A stretch of DNA of 64,000 nt. Origin: Duganella sp. Root1480D1 (GTDB taxonomy: Bacteria; Pseudomonadota; Gammaproteobacteria; Burkholderiales; Burkholderiaceae_D). The stretch lies in assembly GCF_001427305.1 (NCBI RefSeq), contig NZ_LMFZ01000004.1, positions 34,714 to 98,713 on the forward strand, in the 5' to 3' direction. Made by a program: the position numbers and the translations under genes. The stretch's first letter is position 1. Every line of letters starts with the position of its first letter. Positions 9,603 through 19,493 of the stretch are shown here, in pieces. The notes beneath the pieces are model-generated. The model saw only the letters and a program-made list of their open reading frames with translations, had not been told where the DNA came from and did not search any database.

Positions 9603-10143
9603 GCAAATCATCAAGGGCCGCGCAATCGTGGCCGACGACTGGAACCTGCTGCGCGCCGAAGAAGGCGCTGAGGCAGCCACTGTGGCTGCCCTGGCCGTGC
9701 CGGCTGGCCGCGTGATCGTCCCGCTGGCAACCTGGCTGGCGCAGCGCGAAGCGCTCGCGAGCCGCGCTGCCGCCGGCGAAATCGCCGTGTGGCTGGCACC
9801 GGACGAAGATCCGGTCGCACTGCGCGATGACCTGCCACGCCTGGCGCTGGTGGCGGTCGATTTCCCGAAATTTACGGATGGCCGCGGCTATTCCCACGCC
9901 TGGAACCTGCGTTCCCGCCTGGGCTGGACTGGCGAACTGCGCGCCATCGGCGACGTGCTGCGCGACCAGCTGTTCTCTATGCAGCGCGTAGGCTTCGACG
10001 CTTACGACACCCGCCCGGACCGCAGCATTGAAGACGCGCTGAAGGGCCTGACCGTGTTCAGCGAGACTTACCAGGCATCGGTGGACCAGCGTGTACCGCT
10101 GTTCCGCCGCCACGCACGTCCTGCACCTGCTGCCGGAGCCTGA
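9595..10143 (+). CDS. DUF934 protein of the sulfate-reduction operon
   Basis: A 182-residue DUF934 protein. The conserved core FPKFTDGRGYSHAWNLRSRL is centred on residue 95, and RVGFDAYDTRPDR lies further on. The family almost always follows cysI in beta- and alphaproteobacteria; a helper role for sulfite reductase has been suggested by this linkage but the biochemical function is not established. It overlaps cysI by 8 nt and ends 2 nt before cysH, so it is translationally coupled on both sides. Confidence 0.9.
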   Translation: MPKQIIKGRAIVADDWNLLRAEEGAEAATVAALAVPAGRVIVPLATWLAQREALASRAAAGEIAVWLAPDEDPVALRDDLPRLALVAVDFPKFTDGRGYSHAWNLRSRLGWTGELRAIGDVLRDQLFSMQRVGFDAYDTRPDRSIEDALKGLTVFSETYQASVDQRVPLFRRHARPAPAAGA

Positions 10144-10145
10144 CC

Positions 10146-10859
10146 ATGAGCGAGCTCGCCACCCGCGTGCGGGATACGCTAGCCACGCTCGAACGCGTTG
10201 CCGAAGAGTTCTCGCCCGCCGTTTTCGCCTCCAGCCTGGCCGCCGAGGACATGGTCCTGACGGACCTGATCCTGAAGGCCGGCCTGCCGATCGGCATCTT
10301 CTCGCTGGAGACCGGCCGCCTGCACAAGGAAACCACGGGCATGGTGGAGCGCGTGCAGGAGCGCTACGGCTACGAGATCGCGCTGTACCGCCCGGTGCAG
10401 GCCGATATCGACGCCTACGTGGAAAAGAAAGGCTTGAACGCCTTCTACGACAGCGTCGAACTGCGCAAGGAATGCTGCAATATCCGCAAGGTAGAGCCCC
10501 TGGGCCGTGCCTTGAACGGCAAAAAATCATGGATTACCGGCCAGCGTCGCGCCCAGTCTGCAACCCGCTCCGACCTGTCGGTGCAGGAGTATGATGGTTC
10601 GCACAGCATGGAAAAGTTCAATCCCCTGGCCGACTGGTCGGAACAGGAAGTGTGGGACTACATCCGCGCCAACGACGTGCCTTACAACCCGCTGCACGAC
10701 CAGGGTTATCCGTCCATCGGCTGCGAGCCCTGCACCCGCGCCATCCAGCCAGGCGAAGATGTTCGCGCCGGCCGCTGGTGGTGGGAAAACCCGGACTCCA
10801 AGGAATGCGGCCTGCACCTGGTAGACGGCAAACTGATTCGTATTAAGAAAGCAAGCTAA
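10146..10859 (+). CDS. cysH: Adenylyl-sulfate (APS) reductase, iron-sulfur type
   Basis: A 237-residue reductase converting APS to sulfite and AMP with thioredoxin. It carries both cysteine pairs of the [4Fe-4S]-containing APS-type enzymes: ECCNIRKVEPL and GCEPCTRAI. RAGRWWWE and the catalytic cysteine in KECGLH near the C-terminus also match. The extra Cys pairs argue for APS rather than PAPS as substrate, consistent with the absence of an APS kinase domain in the neighbouring CysN. It lies in the cys operon, with a 2-nt gap before and none after. Confidence 0.94.
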   Translation: MSELATRVRDTLATLERVAEEFSPAVFASSLAAEDMVLTDLILKAGLPIGIFSLETGRLHKETTGMVERVQERYGYEIALYRPVQADIDAYVEKKGLNAFYDSVELRKECCNIRKVEPLGRALNGKKSWITGQRRAQSATRSDLSVQEYDGSHSMEKFNPLADWSEQEVWDYIRANDVPYNPLHDQGYPSIGCEPCTRAIQPGEDVRAGRWWWENPDSKECGLHLVDGKLIRIKKAS

Positions 10860-11783
10860 ATGAACGCACTGGTAGAACAACACGTCAATTCGCGCCACCT
10901 CGACGCGCTGGAGTCGGAAGCCATCCACATCCTGCGCGAGGTTGCCGCCGAATGCTCGAACCCTGCCCTGCTGTTCAGCGGCGGCAAGGACTCCGTGGTG
11001 CTGTTGCGGCTTGCGGAAAAGGCTTTCCGCCCCGGGAAGTTCCCATTCCCGCTGGTGCACATCGACACCGGCCACAACTTCGCGGAAGTGATCGAGTTCC
11101 GCGACCGCCGCGTGGCCGAACTGGGCGAACGCCTGATCGTCGGTTCCGTGGAGGACTCCATCAAGAAGGGTACCGTGCGCCTGCGTAATCCGGCCACCGA
11201 TTCGCGCAACGCTGCGCAAGCCGTGACGCTGCTGGAAACCATCGCCGAACACGGCTTCGACGCCTGCATCGGCGGCGCCCGCCGCGACGAGGAAAAGGCC
11301 CGTGCCAAGGAGCGCATCTTCTCCTTCCGCGATGAATTCGGCCAGTGGGATCCGAAAGCACAACGCCCGGAACTGTGGGACCTGTATAACACCCGCGTCC
11401 ACCCAGGCGAAAACATGCGCGTGTTCCCGATCTCGAATTGGACCGAGCTGGATGTGTGGCAGTACATCGCCCGTGAAAAACTGGCCCTGCCGTCGATTTA
11501 CTTCGCGCACGAACGCCAGGTGATCCCGCGCAACGGCCTGCTGGTGCCGCTGACCGACCTGACCCCGGCCCGTGAAGGCGAGACCATCGAAACCCAGGTA
11601 GTGCGCTTCCGCACCGTGGGCGACATCTCCTGCACCTGCCCGGTGTCTTCCGACGCTGCCGACGTTGACGCGATCATCGCCGAAACCGCCGTCACCCAGA
11701 TCACCGAACGCGGCGCCACCCGGATGGACGACCAGACCTCCGAAGCCTCCATGGAAAAACGCAAGAAGCAAGGATACTTCTGA
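10860..11783 (+). CDS. cysD: Sulfate adenylyltransferase subunit 2
   Basis: A 307-residue ATP sulfurylase catalytic subunit, making APS from sulfate and ATP. The PP-loop LLFSGGKDSVVLL is near residue 37, and the typical RRDEEKARAKERIFSFRDEF follows. The start codon abuts the cysH stop and the last base overlaps the cysN start, so the two subunits are made together. Confidence 0.96.
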   Translation: MNALVEQHVNSRHLDALESEAIHILREVAAECSNPALLFSGGKDSVVLLRLAEKAFRPGKFPFPLVHIDTGHNFAEVIEFRDRRVAELGERLIVGSVEDSIKKGTVRLRNPATDSRNAAQAVTLLETIAEHGFDACIGGARRDEEKARAKERIFSFRDEFGQWDPKAQRPELWDLYNTRVHPGENMRVFPISNWTELDVWQYIAREKLALPSIYFAHERQVIPRNGLLVPLTDLTPAREGETIETQVVRFRTVGDISCTCPVSSDAADVDAIIAETAVTQITERGATRMDDQTSEASMEKRKKQGYF

Positions 11784-13090
11784 TGAACGCACTGAACGAC
11801 AACCTGAACGAACGTAGCCTGCTGCGCTTCATCACCGCCGGCTCCGTCGACGACGGCAAGAGCACCCTGATCGGCCGCCTGCTGTTCGACAGCAAGGGCA
11901 TCTTCGCCGACCAGCTGGCAGCCGTGTCGCGCGCCAAGCATAAGCGCACCGTGGGCGACACCATCGACCTGTCGCTGCTGACCGACGGCCTGGAAGCCGA
12001 GCGCGAACAAGGCATTACCATCGACGTGGCTTACCGCTACTTCGCCACTCCTAAACGCAAGTTCATCATCGCCGATACCCCGGGCCACGAGCAGTACACC
12101 CGCAATATGGTGACCGGCGCCTCCACCGCCGATGCCGTGATCATCCTGGTCGACGTGTCGAAAGTGAAGCTGCGCGAAGACGGCGGCGTGGACCTGCTGA
12201 TCCAGACCAAGCGCCACTCCACCATCGCCCACCTGCTGCAAATCGAGCACGTGGTGGTGGCTGTCAACAAGATGGACCTGGTGAACTACGACCAGGACGT
12301 GTACGATCGTATCGTCAAGGCCTACCGCGAATTCGCCGCCACCCTCGGCATCAAGGACGTGAAGACCATTCCGCTGTCCGCGCTGGCCGGCGACAACGTG
12401 GTTGACGCCGGCCAGCGCATGCCGTGGTACCAGGGCCCGACCCTGATCGAGCTGCTGGAAGACCTGTCCGTGTACGACGAATCGCATGGCGCAGCCTTCC
12501 GCTTCCCGGTGCAACTGGTGGCACGCCACAACGGCCACGAAGCCAACGATTTCCGCGGCTACATGGGCCGCATCGAGGCCGGCAACGTGGCAGTTGGCGA
12601 CAAGCTGGTGGTTCAGCCATCCGGCCAGGCCGCCACGGTCAAGGAAATCGTCACCTTCGACGGCTCCCTGCAGAGCGCCAGTGCCGGCCAGTCGGTCACC
12701 ATCGTTCTGGAAGAATATGTGGACGTGTCGCGCGGCGACCTGCTGGCCTCCAGCGTCCAGCCGGCCACCCTGCTCAAGCAAGTCAGCGCCGATGTGTGCT
12801 GGCTGTCCGAAGAGCCGCTGGACCTGCGCCGCAAGTACTGGATCAAGCACGGCACCAAGCAGACTGCCGCCAAAGTGAGCAAAATTGACTCCATCCTTGA
12901 CATCAACACCCAGCAGCGGCACGATGCGGATGCGTTGAAGCTGAACGATGTGGCGCGCATTGCGCTGACCGTGCAGCAACCGCTGGCGGCCGATGCCTAT
13001 TCGGACATTCGTGCCACCGGCGCCTTCATCCTGATCGATGAAGTCACACACCAGACAGTAGCCGCAGGCATGATCCGCCTCGGCGAATAA
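11783..13090 (+). CDS. cysN: Sulfate adenylyltransferase subunit 1 (GTPase)
   Basis: A 435-residue EF-Tu-like GTPase that drives APS formation by CysD. G1 GSVDDGKSTLIGRLL (residues 14-28), G3 DTPGHEQYTRNM and G4 NKMDLV are all present, followed by two beta-barrel domains. There is no C-terminal APS kinase (CysC) domain; the length matches the single-function form. This fits direct APS reduction by the iron-sulfur CysH. Confidence 0.96.
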   Translation: MNALNDNLNERSLLRFITAGSVDDGKSTLIGRLLFDSKGIFADQLAAVSRAKHKRTVGDTIDLSLLTDGLEAEREQGITIDVAYRYFATPKRKFIIADTPGHEQYTRNMVTGASTADAVIILVDVSKVKLREDGGVDLLIQTKRHSTIAHLLQIEHVVVAVNKMDLVNYDQDVYDRIVKAYREFAATLGIKDVKTIPLSALAGDNVVDAGQRMPWYQGPTLIELLEDLSVYDESHGAAFRFPVQLVARHNGHEANDFRGYMGRIEAGNVAVGDKLVVQPSGQAATVKEIVTFDGSLQSASAGQSVTIVLEEYVDVSRGDLLASSVQPATLLKQVSADVCWLSEEPLDLRRKYWIKHGTKQTAAKVSKIDSILDINTQQRHDADALKLNDVARIALTVQQPLAADAYSDIRATGAFILIDEVTHQTVAAGMIRLGE

Positions 13091-13113
13091 TTTCGCCAGA
13101 CAGGAGCCTGCGC

Positions 13114-13830
13114 ATGCCATATGGGAAAGTGTATTTGATTGGAGCTGGCCCCGGGGCGCAGGACCTGATCACCATGCGTGGCGCGCGGCTGCTGGCGCAA
13201 GCCGACGTAGTGCTGTACGACGCGCTGGTGACCGAGGAAATGCTGGAACTCTGCCCGCAAGCGGAAAAGATCTCGGTCGGCAAGCGCGCTGGCCAGCGTT
13301 CCACCGCCCAGGGCGTCATCAACCAGCAGCTGGTCGAATGCGCAGCGCGCTACCGGACGGTGGTGCGCCTCAAGGGCGGCGATCCCATGCTGTTCGGCCG
13401 CGCCGACGAGGAATTGACGGCGCTTGAGCAACATGGGATTGAAGTCGAAGTCGTTCCCGGCATCACCACCGCAGTTGCCGCCGCCGCAGCAGCACAGCAG
13501 CCGCTGACCAAGCGCGGCGTGGCGCGCAGCGTGGCATTCTTTACCTCCTCCACTGCCCCGGGACATCCGGAAGAACTCACCATTCCATCCACCGACACGC
13601 TGGTGCAGTACATGGGCGGCCGCGAAGCGATCGCCACCGCCAACAACCTGCTGTCGCAGGGCCGCTCGCCGGAGACGCCGGTGGTCGTGATCGAGAACGT
13701 CAGCCGCCCGGACCAGCGCGTCGAACGCATTACGCTGGCCGAGCTCGCGCATGGGCTGCCGGCCGCGCACGGGCCGGTGCTGGTCATGCTGGGTAAGGCA
13801 ATGGCGCCGCGGCCGCAGCAAAGGCGGTAA
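13114..13830 (+). CDS. cobA: Uroporphyrinogen-III C-methyltransferase (SUMT)
   Basis: A 238-residue SAM-dependent methyltransferase making precorrin-2 from uroporphyrinogen III, the first step to siroheme. The motifs VYLIGAGPGAQDLITMRG at the N-terminus, VVRLKGGDPMLFGR near 90 and VVPGITTAVAAAAAA near 115 are diagnostic. It lacks the dehydrogenase/chelatase domain of CysG. It follows cysN by 23 bp with AGGAG upstream, so it supplies siroheme for CysI; the separate chelatase gene sits just downstream on the other strand. Confidence 0.94.
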   Translation: MPYGKVYLIGAGPGAQDLITMRGARLLAQADVVLYDALVTEEMLELCPQAEKISVGKRAGQRSTAQGVINQQLVECAARYRTVVRLKGGDPMLFGRADEELTALEQHGIEVEVVPGITTAVAAAAAAQQPLTKRGVARSVAFFTSSTAPGHPEELTIPSTDTLVQYMGGREAIATANNLLSQGRSPETPVVVIENVSRPDQRVERITLAELAHGLPAAHGPVLVMLGKAMAPRPQQRR

Positions 13831-13861
13831 AATATCGTCCTCTTGCAATGAGAGGAACAAG

Positions 13862-14596
13862 ATGAGCCAAGCCCACGAAGTCCTGGAGCGCGCACGCAAT
13901 GCGCGCCTGGCAGGCAAATACGAAGACGCCCTGCGCGACCACCTGTGGTTTCACGAGCATGCGCTCGAAGAAGACCCGACCCTGGCTGGCGTTCGCCTGT
14001 CCTTCGCCCTGCGCGACTGGATCTACCTCGCCGAACAATTCCCGCTGGCGCGCCGCGCGCTGCAGGCCATCCGCGACCGCGACACCCAGCGCATCCTGAA
14101 CGGCAGCGCCACGCTGGCCCGCTTCCACGACGTCAGCGCCATCAACAGCGCGCTGGGCGAGGAACGTGCCACCCACGACCTGTTCACGCAGATCGACGCC
14201 CAGCTGCCGGAACTGGCCAAAGACTGCGCCGAACTGGCCCTGCCGGCCCTGGTGGCGGTAGAAGACTTCCAGTTGGCGCGGCGCTACCTGCCGGACCCGG
14301 TGGCCCGCATCGCCGCCCTTGCCAAGCGTGTTAACGACTTCGCCGAAGACCTGGCAAAGCGCGGCAACACGTCGTCCGCCCCGCAGTTGCTGGCATTCGT
14401 GCTGAACTACACCAAGGAAGTACGCCTGGTGGTGGAAGTGTTCCGCCGCCTGGGCGAGGACGAGGAAGTGGCCAAGGCAAGTGCCGCCGCACTCGATTCC
14501 TTGAAGTCGGAAGCCCTGCGCGATGCCGTGCAGCGCGAATTCGACAATCCGGGCAGCACTATTGCTGCCATGGTGTCGCACGCCAAAGGCGCTTGA
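13862..14596 (+). CDS. Hypothetical helical protein after the cys operon
   Basis: A 244-residue cytoplasmic protein, mostly alpha-helical and with a TPR-like start (ERARNARLAGKYEDALRDHLW, in two pieces of the first 40 residues). It has no signal peptide and no catalytic motif I recognise. ATG 13862 has AGAGGAA upstream. It lies 31 bp after the SUMT gene, probably in the same transcript, but nothing ties it to sulfur metabolism directly. Confidence 0.8.
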   Translation: MSQAHEVLERARNARLAGKYEDALRDHLWFHEHALEEDPTLAGVRLSFALRDWIYLAEQFPLARRALQAIRDRDTQRILNGSATLARFHDVSAINSALGEERATHDLFTQIDAQLPELAKDCAELALPALVAVEDFQLARRYLPDPVARIAALAKRVNDFAEDLAKRGNTSSAPQLLAFVLNYTKEVRLVVEVFRRLGEDEEVAKASAAALDSLKSEALRDAVQREFDNPGSTIAAMVSHAKGA

Positions 14597-14601
14597 CCGT
14601 C

Positions 14602-14745
14602 TTAAACCGCCGTCGCGACCCGCAGTCCCCGCCAACTGCCGGCATCGCGGCTGGCAAGTAGCAGGCACTCGCCCTCGTCCGCTTCCACCACCAGTTGGCC
14701 GCGCTCGCCCCACAGCGCGCTGCGGCCAGCCGACTGCCAGCCGCC
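14602..14745 (-). pseudogene. C-terminal remnant of a carbon-nitrogen hydrolase (probable)
   Basis: The minus strand codes 47 residues and a stop: GGWQSAGRSALWGERGQL, then VVEADEGECLLLASRD, ending RVATAV. A Ser-Ala-Gly-Arg-Ser-Ala-Leu-Trp segment followed by a G-L-V strand is how nitrilase-family amidohydrolases end. No start codon or upstream catalytic domain exists: the reading frame runs straight back into the stop of the chelatase gene at 14773. I infer a deletion that removed the 5' two-thirds. The assignment rests on a short segment. Confidence 0.45.
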
Positions 14746-14772
14746 GGTCGGGCCGCCGCGACCAGCGGCAGT

Positions 14773-15153
14773 TCAGGCGCCATCGGCCGCCGACTTGAGG
14801 CAGTATTCCGTCATCGCGCGCAGCACGGTCGGGTCTTCGCCAACTGCGCCGACTGCGCGGATCGTCACGCCGGGATGCGCAAGGCGCATTTCATCGAGGA
14901 TCAGCGGCAGGTCGCGCAGCACATGCCCGCCCTGCCCCAGGAACACCGGCACCACGGTGACGTCATCGACGCCTTGCGCGGCCAGCGCTGCCACCTGCTC
15001 CGGCAGGCGCGGCGACATCAATTCCAGGAAGGCCAGTGAGACATCAAGATCCGGTGCACGTGCCGCGACCATGTCACGTAATAGCTCGAATGGCGCCGCC
15101 CAGCTGGCGGAGCGGGCGCCATGCGCAAACAGCACCAGCGCCCGGCCGCCCAT
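14773..15153 (-). CDS. Sirohydrochlorin chelatase, short CbiX/SirB type
   Basis: A 126-residue small chelatase that inserts iron (or cobalt) into sirohydrochlorin. The signature LVLFAHGARSASWAAPFE at the N-terminus holds the metal-binding His, and VVPVFLGQGGHV near residue 75 holds the second. The start is the internal ATG at 15153, one base after the lptG stop; a longer reading into lptG has no ribosome site. Together with SUMT it allows siroheme synthesis for CysI. Confidence 0.87.
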   Translation of the reverse strand: MGGRALVLFAHGARSASWAAPFELLRDMVAARAPDLDVSLAFLELMSPRLPEQVAALAAQGVDDVTVVPVFLGQGGHVLRDLPLILDEMRLAHPGVTIRAVGAVGEDPTVLRAMTEYCLKSAADGA

Positions 15154-15154
15154 G

Positions 15155-16324
15155 CTAGTGGCGCTCCACCCAGTAAAGTGCACCCAGCGCCAGCAGCAGG
15201 TACAGCAGGCTAGGCATCAGCGCCGTCACGAATGCCGGCAATGCAGACAGCAGGCCGATATGCGAGAACAGCGTATTCACCAGCAGGAAGCTGACACCGA
15301 TCATGATGCCAATGAAGATTTTCAGGCTCACGCCGCCGGAACGGGTGTGCAGGTAAGCAAAAGGCAGCGCCAATGCCATCAGAACGAAAATCGCCAACGG
15401 ATCGAACAGCTTCTTCCAGAAGGCGATCTTGAAACGCTCGGTACCCTGCTTGTTTTCCTGCAGGTGGCGCGTGTAGACCGCCAACTCATTGGCAGACATA
15501 CGTTCAGGATCGGAACCCGACACCGACATGATCTTTGGCGTAATTTCGGAAATCAGCTCCTTGGTGGCGTGGTGCTTGACCTCCACTGCACTGGTAGCCT
15601 GGGCATAATTATTGGCCAGGTTGGCCTGAGCACCGTCCACCGCCAGGGCCGGATTGCTGAAAATGTTCTCGGTGACTTCATTCAGCTGCCAGGTGTTATT
15701 GCCCTGGAAGTTGGCAGTCTTCGCCAAAGTCACGGAGCGCAGGCGGAAGCTGGTATCAAAGTCGTACAGCTTGACGTCGATCAGTTGGCCATCCGGCCGC
15801 ACTTCGCGCACATTGAAAAAGCGCGTGCCCGTGACATCGCCGGACATGCCGGCGCTTTTCACGATATCCTTTGTCCACATGCCCGAGCGGAATTCAGTCG
15901 ACACCGCGGTGCCGCGGCCGGTCAGGCGGATTTTCTCGGACAATGGCGCCAGGCGCGGCGTAATCAGCTCGCCAAAAATGAATGCCAGCACCACAAGCAC
16001 CAGGCCCACCTTGCCTACCATGACCGCCGCGGTACGCGTCGACATCGACGAAGCGCGCATGATGGTGAATTCGGACGTCGAGGCAAATTGCGCCATTGTA
16101 TAAATGGTGCCGATCAACGCAGCCACCGGCAGCACTTCGTTGACGTGTTGCGGCAGCATGGTCAGCACATAAAACGCCGCATGCTGCATACCGTAGCCAT
16201 TTTTGCCCACGGCAGGCAGTTCGCCGGTCAGGTCCATGAAGGCTTGCAGGCCAATCAGGGCCGCCAGCGCAAAGGCCACCGCCTGCAGGATCGAGACGAA
16301 GAAGTAACGTTGGAGGATGCTCAT
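15155..16324 (-). CDS. lptG: LPS export permease LptG
   Basis: A 389-residue inner-membrane permease of the LptB2FGC transporter that lifts lipopolysaccharide towards the outer membrane. The start ([25 protein letters not shown]) and three C-terminal membrane segments, with a large periplasmic jellyroll between, fit the YjgP/YjgQ family. ATG 16324 overlaps the lptF stop as ATGA. An in-frame extension to 16447 lies inside lptF and is not used. Confidence 0.94.
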   Translation of the reverse strand: MSILQRYFFVSILQAVAFALAALIGLQAFMDLTGELPAVGKNGYGMQHAAFYVLTMLPQHVNEVLPVAALIGTIYTMAQFASTSEFTIMRASSMSTRTAAVMVGKVGLVLVVLAFIFGELITPRLAPLSEKIRLTGRGTAVSTEFRSGMWTKDIVKSAGMSGDVTGTRFFNVREVRPDGQLIDVKLYDFDTSFRLRSVTLAKTANFQGNNTWQLNEVTENIFSNPALAVDGAQANLANNYAQATSAVEVKHHATKELISEITPKIMSVSGSDPERMSANELAVYTRHLQENKQGTERFKIAFWKKLFDPLAIFVLMALALPFAYLHTRSGGVSLKIFIGIMIGVSFLLVNTLFSHIGLLSALPAFVTALMPSLLYLLLALGALYWVERH

Positions 16325-17439
16325 TTCCTGGCGCCTCCGCGCTTGAAGGCTGCCCACAGGGCGCGCGGGTGATAGCGGTGGTTCACGTTCAGGCGCCATG
16401 CGAACATGGCCAGCACGGCCACCAGGGCAGCCAGGTGCAAGGGCCACCAGCCCATGGCAAAGGTGAACTTGCCCTGCTTGATACTGGCCTCGAACACCTT
16501 GGTCAGGTTGTTATAGGTGAAGAAGACCAGCACAGCGATAATCAGGTTGATTGCGCTGCCAGCGCGCGGGTTGGCAAAACCAAGCGGGATTGCCACCAGA
16601 ATCAGCAACAGGCAGGTAATCGGCAGCGACATGCGCCACATCAGCTCCGCTTTGGTGAACCCATTCCAGTCCGCCAGCAGCGCGGCGGTCGTCATGGAAT
16701 TGGCATCCTTGGCATCGCCTGTTTCGGACGACTGCTGCGTCACGCGCATGCTGTAGCGCTCAAATTCCATGCTCTGGAAATCAGCATCGCCCGGCTTGCC
16801 CTGATAGCGGCGGCCGTTCTTCAGCACCAGGAAACGGTCGCCCGATGGCGTCACGTCGACCACCCCTTCGCTGGCCACGATCACCGATGTGCCCTTGGCG
16901 TCAACCTGGTTGACGAACACGTTGCGCACCACGGCATTGGTGCCGGCAACGCCTTCCACAAAGAAGATGCGATTGGCGGAAGCCGATTCCTTGAACTGCC
17001 CCGGCGACACCTTCTGCAAATCTTCCCGCTTGGCGAAGCGCTCGACATATTCAGTACTTTTGCCGCGCGCCCAGGGCGTGGCGTAAAAACTGAGTAGGCC
17101 GGTCAGCAACACGATCGGCAGGCCGAACGTCAACACCGGCCGGACAAAGCGGGTCAGGCTCAAGCCAGAGGCAAACCACACCACCATCTCGGAATCCTTG
17201 TAGGTGCGGGTGATCACCATCAGGACCGAAATAAAACTGGTGAAAACGAGGACAGTTGGCAGATAATTCAGGGCTGCGAACGCTAATAGCGCGATGACAT
17301 CGCTGGACGCGACTTTGCCACCTGCGGCTCGGCCGAGGATGGTGACCAGAGTCCATGTCAGGAGGATTGAGAACAGCACCGTAAAGGTGGCCCCGGCAGA
17401 GCTGACCAGCTCACGGCGGAGGGCGCGATGGAAAATCAT
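16321..17439 (-). CDS. lptF: LPS export permease LptF
   Basis: A 372-residue partner of LptG. It begins [19 protein letters not shown], with three N-terminal and three C-terminal membrane segments around the periplasmic domain. It is divergent from pepA with a 42-bp gap, the same arrangement as in many proteobacteria. The pepA -10 (17448-17453) lies in that gap, so the two promoters must overlap. Confidence 0.94.
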   Translation of the reverse strand: MIFHRALRRELVSSAGATFTVLFSILLTWTLVTILGRAAGGKVASSDVIALLAFAALNYLPTVLVFTSFISVLMVITRTYKDSEMVVWFASGLSLTRFVRPVLTFGLPIVLLTGLLSFYATPWARGKSTEYVERFAKREDLQKVSPGQFKESASANRIFFVEGVAGTNAVVRNVFVNQVDAKGTSVIVASEGVVDVTPSGDRFLVLKNGRRYQGKPGDADFQSMEFERYSMRVTQQSSETGDAKDANSMTTAALLADWNGFTKAELMWRMSLPITCLLLILVAIPLGFANPRAGSAINLIIAVLVFFTYNNLTKVFEASIKQGKFTFAMGWWPLHLAALVAVLAMFAWRLNVNHRYHPRALWAAFKRGGARK

Positions 17440-17447
17440 TCGACGTT

Positions 17448-17453
17448 TATAAT
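17448..17453 (+). promoter_or_regulatory. -10 element of the pepA promoter
   Basis: TATAAT, 28 bp before the pepA start. No good -35 is visible 17 bp upstream, where the sequence is the first codons of lptF. Confidence 0.45.
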
Positions 17454-17481
17454 TCGTTCTACAAAATTAAGGAGAAACCAA

Positions 17482-18978
17482 ATGGACTTTAGCATAAAAG
17501 CACTCGACGCCAAGAACACCATCGCCAGCGCCAAAAGCGGCTGCATCGTGGTCGGCGTCTTCGAAAACAAGAAGCTCTCGAAAGCGGCTAAAGCCCTCGA
17601 CAGCGCTGGCGAAATCACCGCCGCACTGAAATCCGGCGACATTACGGGCAAAGCCGGCACCACCCTGCTGCTGCGAGGCCTGAAAGGCGCTGCCGCCGAA
17701 CGCGTGCTGCTGGTAGGCTTGGGCGCCGATGAAGCAGTCGCCGAAAAAGCCATCGGTTCCGCCATCAATGCCGCCATCAAGGCGCTGGGCACCGTTGCAT
17801 CGACGGACGCTATTATCGCACTGCCACTGGAAGAAGTGAAAGGCCGCGACGCCAACTGGGCGATCCGCTCCGTAGTGCTGGCCGGCCGCGACGCCGTGTA
17901 CCGCACCGACGCGCAAAAATCGAGGAAAGACCCGGCATGGGCCGGCCCGAAGAAAGTCGCCCTGGCCGTGGCAGGCAATGCCGGCAACAAGCTGGCGCTG
18001 TCGCAAGCGGTTGCCACCGCCAACGGCATGGAACTGACCAAGGACCTGGGCAACCTGTCCGCCAACGTCTGCACCCCGACCTACCTGGCCAACGTCGCCA
18101 AGAAGCTGGGCAAGGACTTCGGTTTTGAAGTCGAAATCCTGGACCGCAAGCAGATGGAAGCCCTGAAGATGGGCTCCTTCCTGTCTGTGACCAATGGTTC
18201 CGAGCAGGCGCCGAAGTTCATCGTCCTGAAACACAAAGGCGGCAAGGCCAAGGATGCACCGACCGTCCTGGTGGGCAAAGGCATCACCTTCGACACCGGC
18301 GGCATTTCGATCAAGGCCGGTCCAGGCATGGACGAGATGAAATACGATATGTGCGGCGCCGGCTCCGTGCTGGGCACCTTCCGCGCAATCGGCGAAATGG
18401 GCCTGAAATCCAACGTGGTCGGCATCGTGGCCGCTTGCGAAAACATGCCGTCCGGCCGCGCCACCAAGCCAGGCGACATCGTCACCTCGATGAATGGCCT
18501 GACCATTGAAATCCTGAACACCGACGCCGAAGGCCGCCTGATCCTGTGCGACGCGCTGACCTACGCCGAACGCTTCAACCCGGCCGCCGTGATCGACGTA
18601 GCGACCCTGACCGGCGCCTGCATCGTGGCCCTGGGCCACCACAACAGCGGCGTGTTTGCACGCGACGACGAAGCCGGCAACGCGCTGGTCGAGGCCCTGA
18701 TGGCATCGGGCAAAGCCACCGGCGACACCGCATGGCGCCTGCCGATCGGCGAACAGTACAACGACCAGTTGAAGTCCAACTTCGCAGACCTGGCCAATAT
18801 CGGTTCCCCAGGCGGCGCTTCCTGCACCGCCGCCGCCTTCCTGGAAAACTTCACCCGCAAGTATCCATGGGCCCACGTCGATATCGCCGGCACCGCCTGG
18901 AAGTCGGGCGCCGCCAAAGGCGCCACCGGCCGTCCAGTGCCGATGCTGACCAACTTCCTGATCGGCCGCGCCGGCTGA
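17482..18978 (+). CDS. pepA: Leucyl aminopeptidase (PepA, M17 family)
   Basis: A 498-residue two-metal aminopeptidase releasing N-terminal Leu and other residues; in E. coli it also acts as a DNA-binding factor. The catalytic domain holds [17 protein letters not shown] (Lys and Asp ligands) near residue 270 and the M17 signature NTDAEGRL near 347. ATG 17482 has AAGGAG 8 nt upstream. Followed by a strong terminator. Confidence 0.96.
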   Translation: MDFSIKALDAKNTIASAKSGCIVVGVFENKKLSKAAKALDSAGEITAALKSGDITGKAGTTLLLRGLKGAAAERVLLVGLGADEAVAEKAIGSAINAAIKALGTVASTDAIIALPLEEVKGRDANWAIRSVVLAGRDAVYRTDAQKSRKDPAWAGPKKVALAVAGNAGNKLALSQAVATANGMELTKDLGNLSANVCTPTYLANVAKKLGKDFGFEVEILDRKQMEALKMGSFLSVTNGSEQAPKFIVLKHKGGKAKDAPTVLVGKGITFDTGGISIKAGPGMDEMKYDMCGAGSVLGTFRAIGEMGLKSNVVGIVAACENMPSGRATKPGDIVTSMNGLTIEILNTDAEGRLILCDALTYAERFNPAAVIDVATLTGACIVALGHHNSGVFARDDEAGNALVEALMASGKATGDTAWRLPIGEQYNDQLKSNFADLANIGSPGGASCTAAAFLENFTRKYPWAHVDIAGTAWKSGAAKGATGRPVPMLTNFLIGRAG

Positions 18979-18994
18979 CCGGTAAGCCGACCAA

Positions 18995-19025
18995 CAAAAA
19001 AGCCGGGGAAACCCGGCTTTTTCTT
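18995..19025. terminator. Bidirectional terminator between pepA and the lipoprotein gene
   Basis: Stem AGCCGGG/CCCGGCT (19001-19007 and 19012-19018) with a run of A before and T after, so it can stop both convergent transcripts. Confidence 0.9.
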
Positions 19026-19483
19026 TAATAGATCGACGATGTCGGCATGGGCTGCTGCGGCGGCGCACCGCGCGCGGCGGCGCCCTCCCCGCGTTGCAGG
19101 ACCACCGTAATCGTGGAAGGCAAGTCAAAGCCAGCCCCAGTCTGTTTATCGACAATCTGGCCAGCCCCGAGGGTGAAGATGATATTGCCCCATTTGGAGG
19201 CATTCTGGCGCGCCTCGATCTGGTCATAAGCCCAGACATCTTCGCGGCGGCAATCGACGACGAGCGGCTGGGTGCTCTTGTGCACCGACACCCGCCCGGG
19301 GGAAGTGACAAACCAGCGGCCCCGGTCGTTCGAGAGCACACAGCCGATGGCAGACACCTGCTGGTGATCCAGCACGGTCTGCACCAGTACCGACTGCTCG
19401 GTTGAATCGAAAAGGGTGGCGCAGCCACCCAACGCCGCTGCGCACAGCGCAGCGAACGCGAATCGACTCAGCCTGGATGGCAT
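19025..19483 (-). CDS. Small lipoprotein of unknown function
   Basis: A 152-residue lipoprotein: n-region MPSRLSRFAF, hydrophobic core, lipobox LGGC (Cys at about 20). The mature part is mostly beta with two cysteines (near 49 and 77) that could form a disulfide. ATG 19483 was chosen because it directly precedes the signal peptide; upstream residues in the frame are unlike a protein. No domain recognised. It follows the small gene at 19494, probably in one transcript. Confidence 0.8.
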   Translation of the reverse strand: MPSRLSRFAFAALCAAALGGCATLFDSTEQSVLVQTVLDHQQVSAIGCVLSNDRGRWFVTSPGRVSVHKSTQPLVVDCRREDVWAYDQIEARQNASKWGNIIFTLGAGQIVDKQTGAGFDLPSTITVVLQRGEGAAARGAPPQQPMPTSSIY

Positions 19484-19493
19484 GCAGTCAGGC

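Noticed and set aside
11498-13120. A 540-codon open frame opposite cysN
   Set aside because: Composition is that of an antisense shadow (runs of His, Gln, Val) with no motif. cysN on the plus strand has all GTPase motifs.
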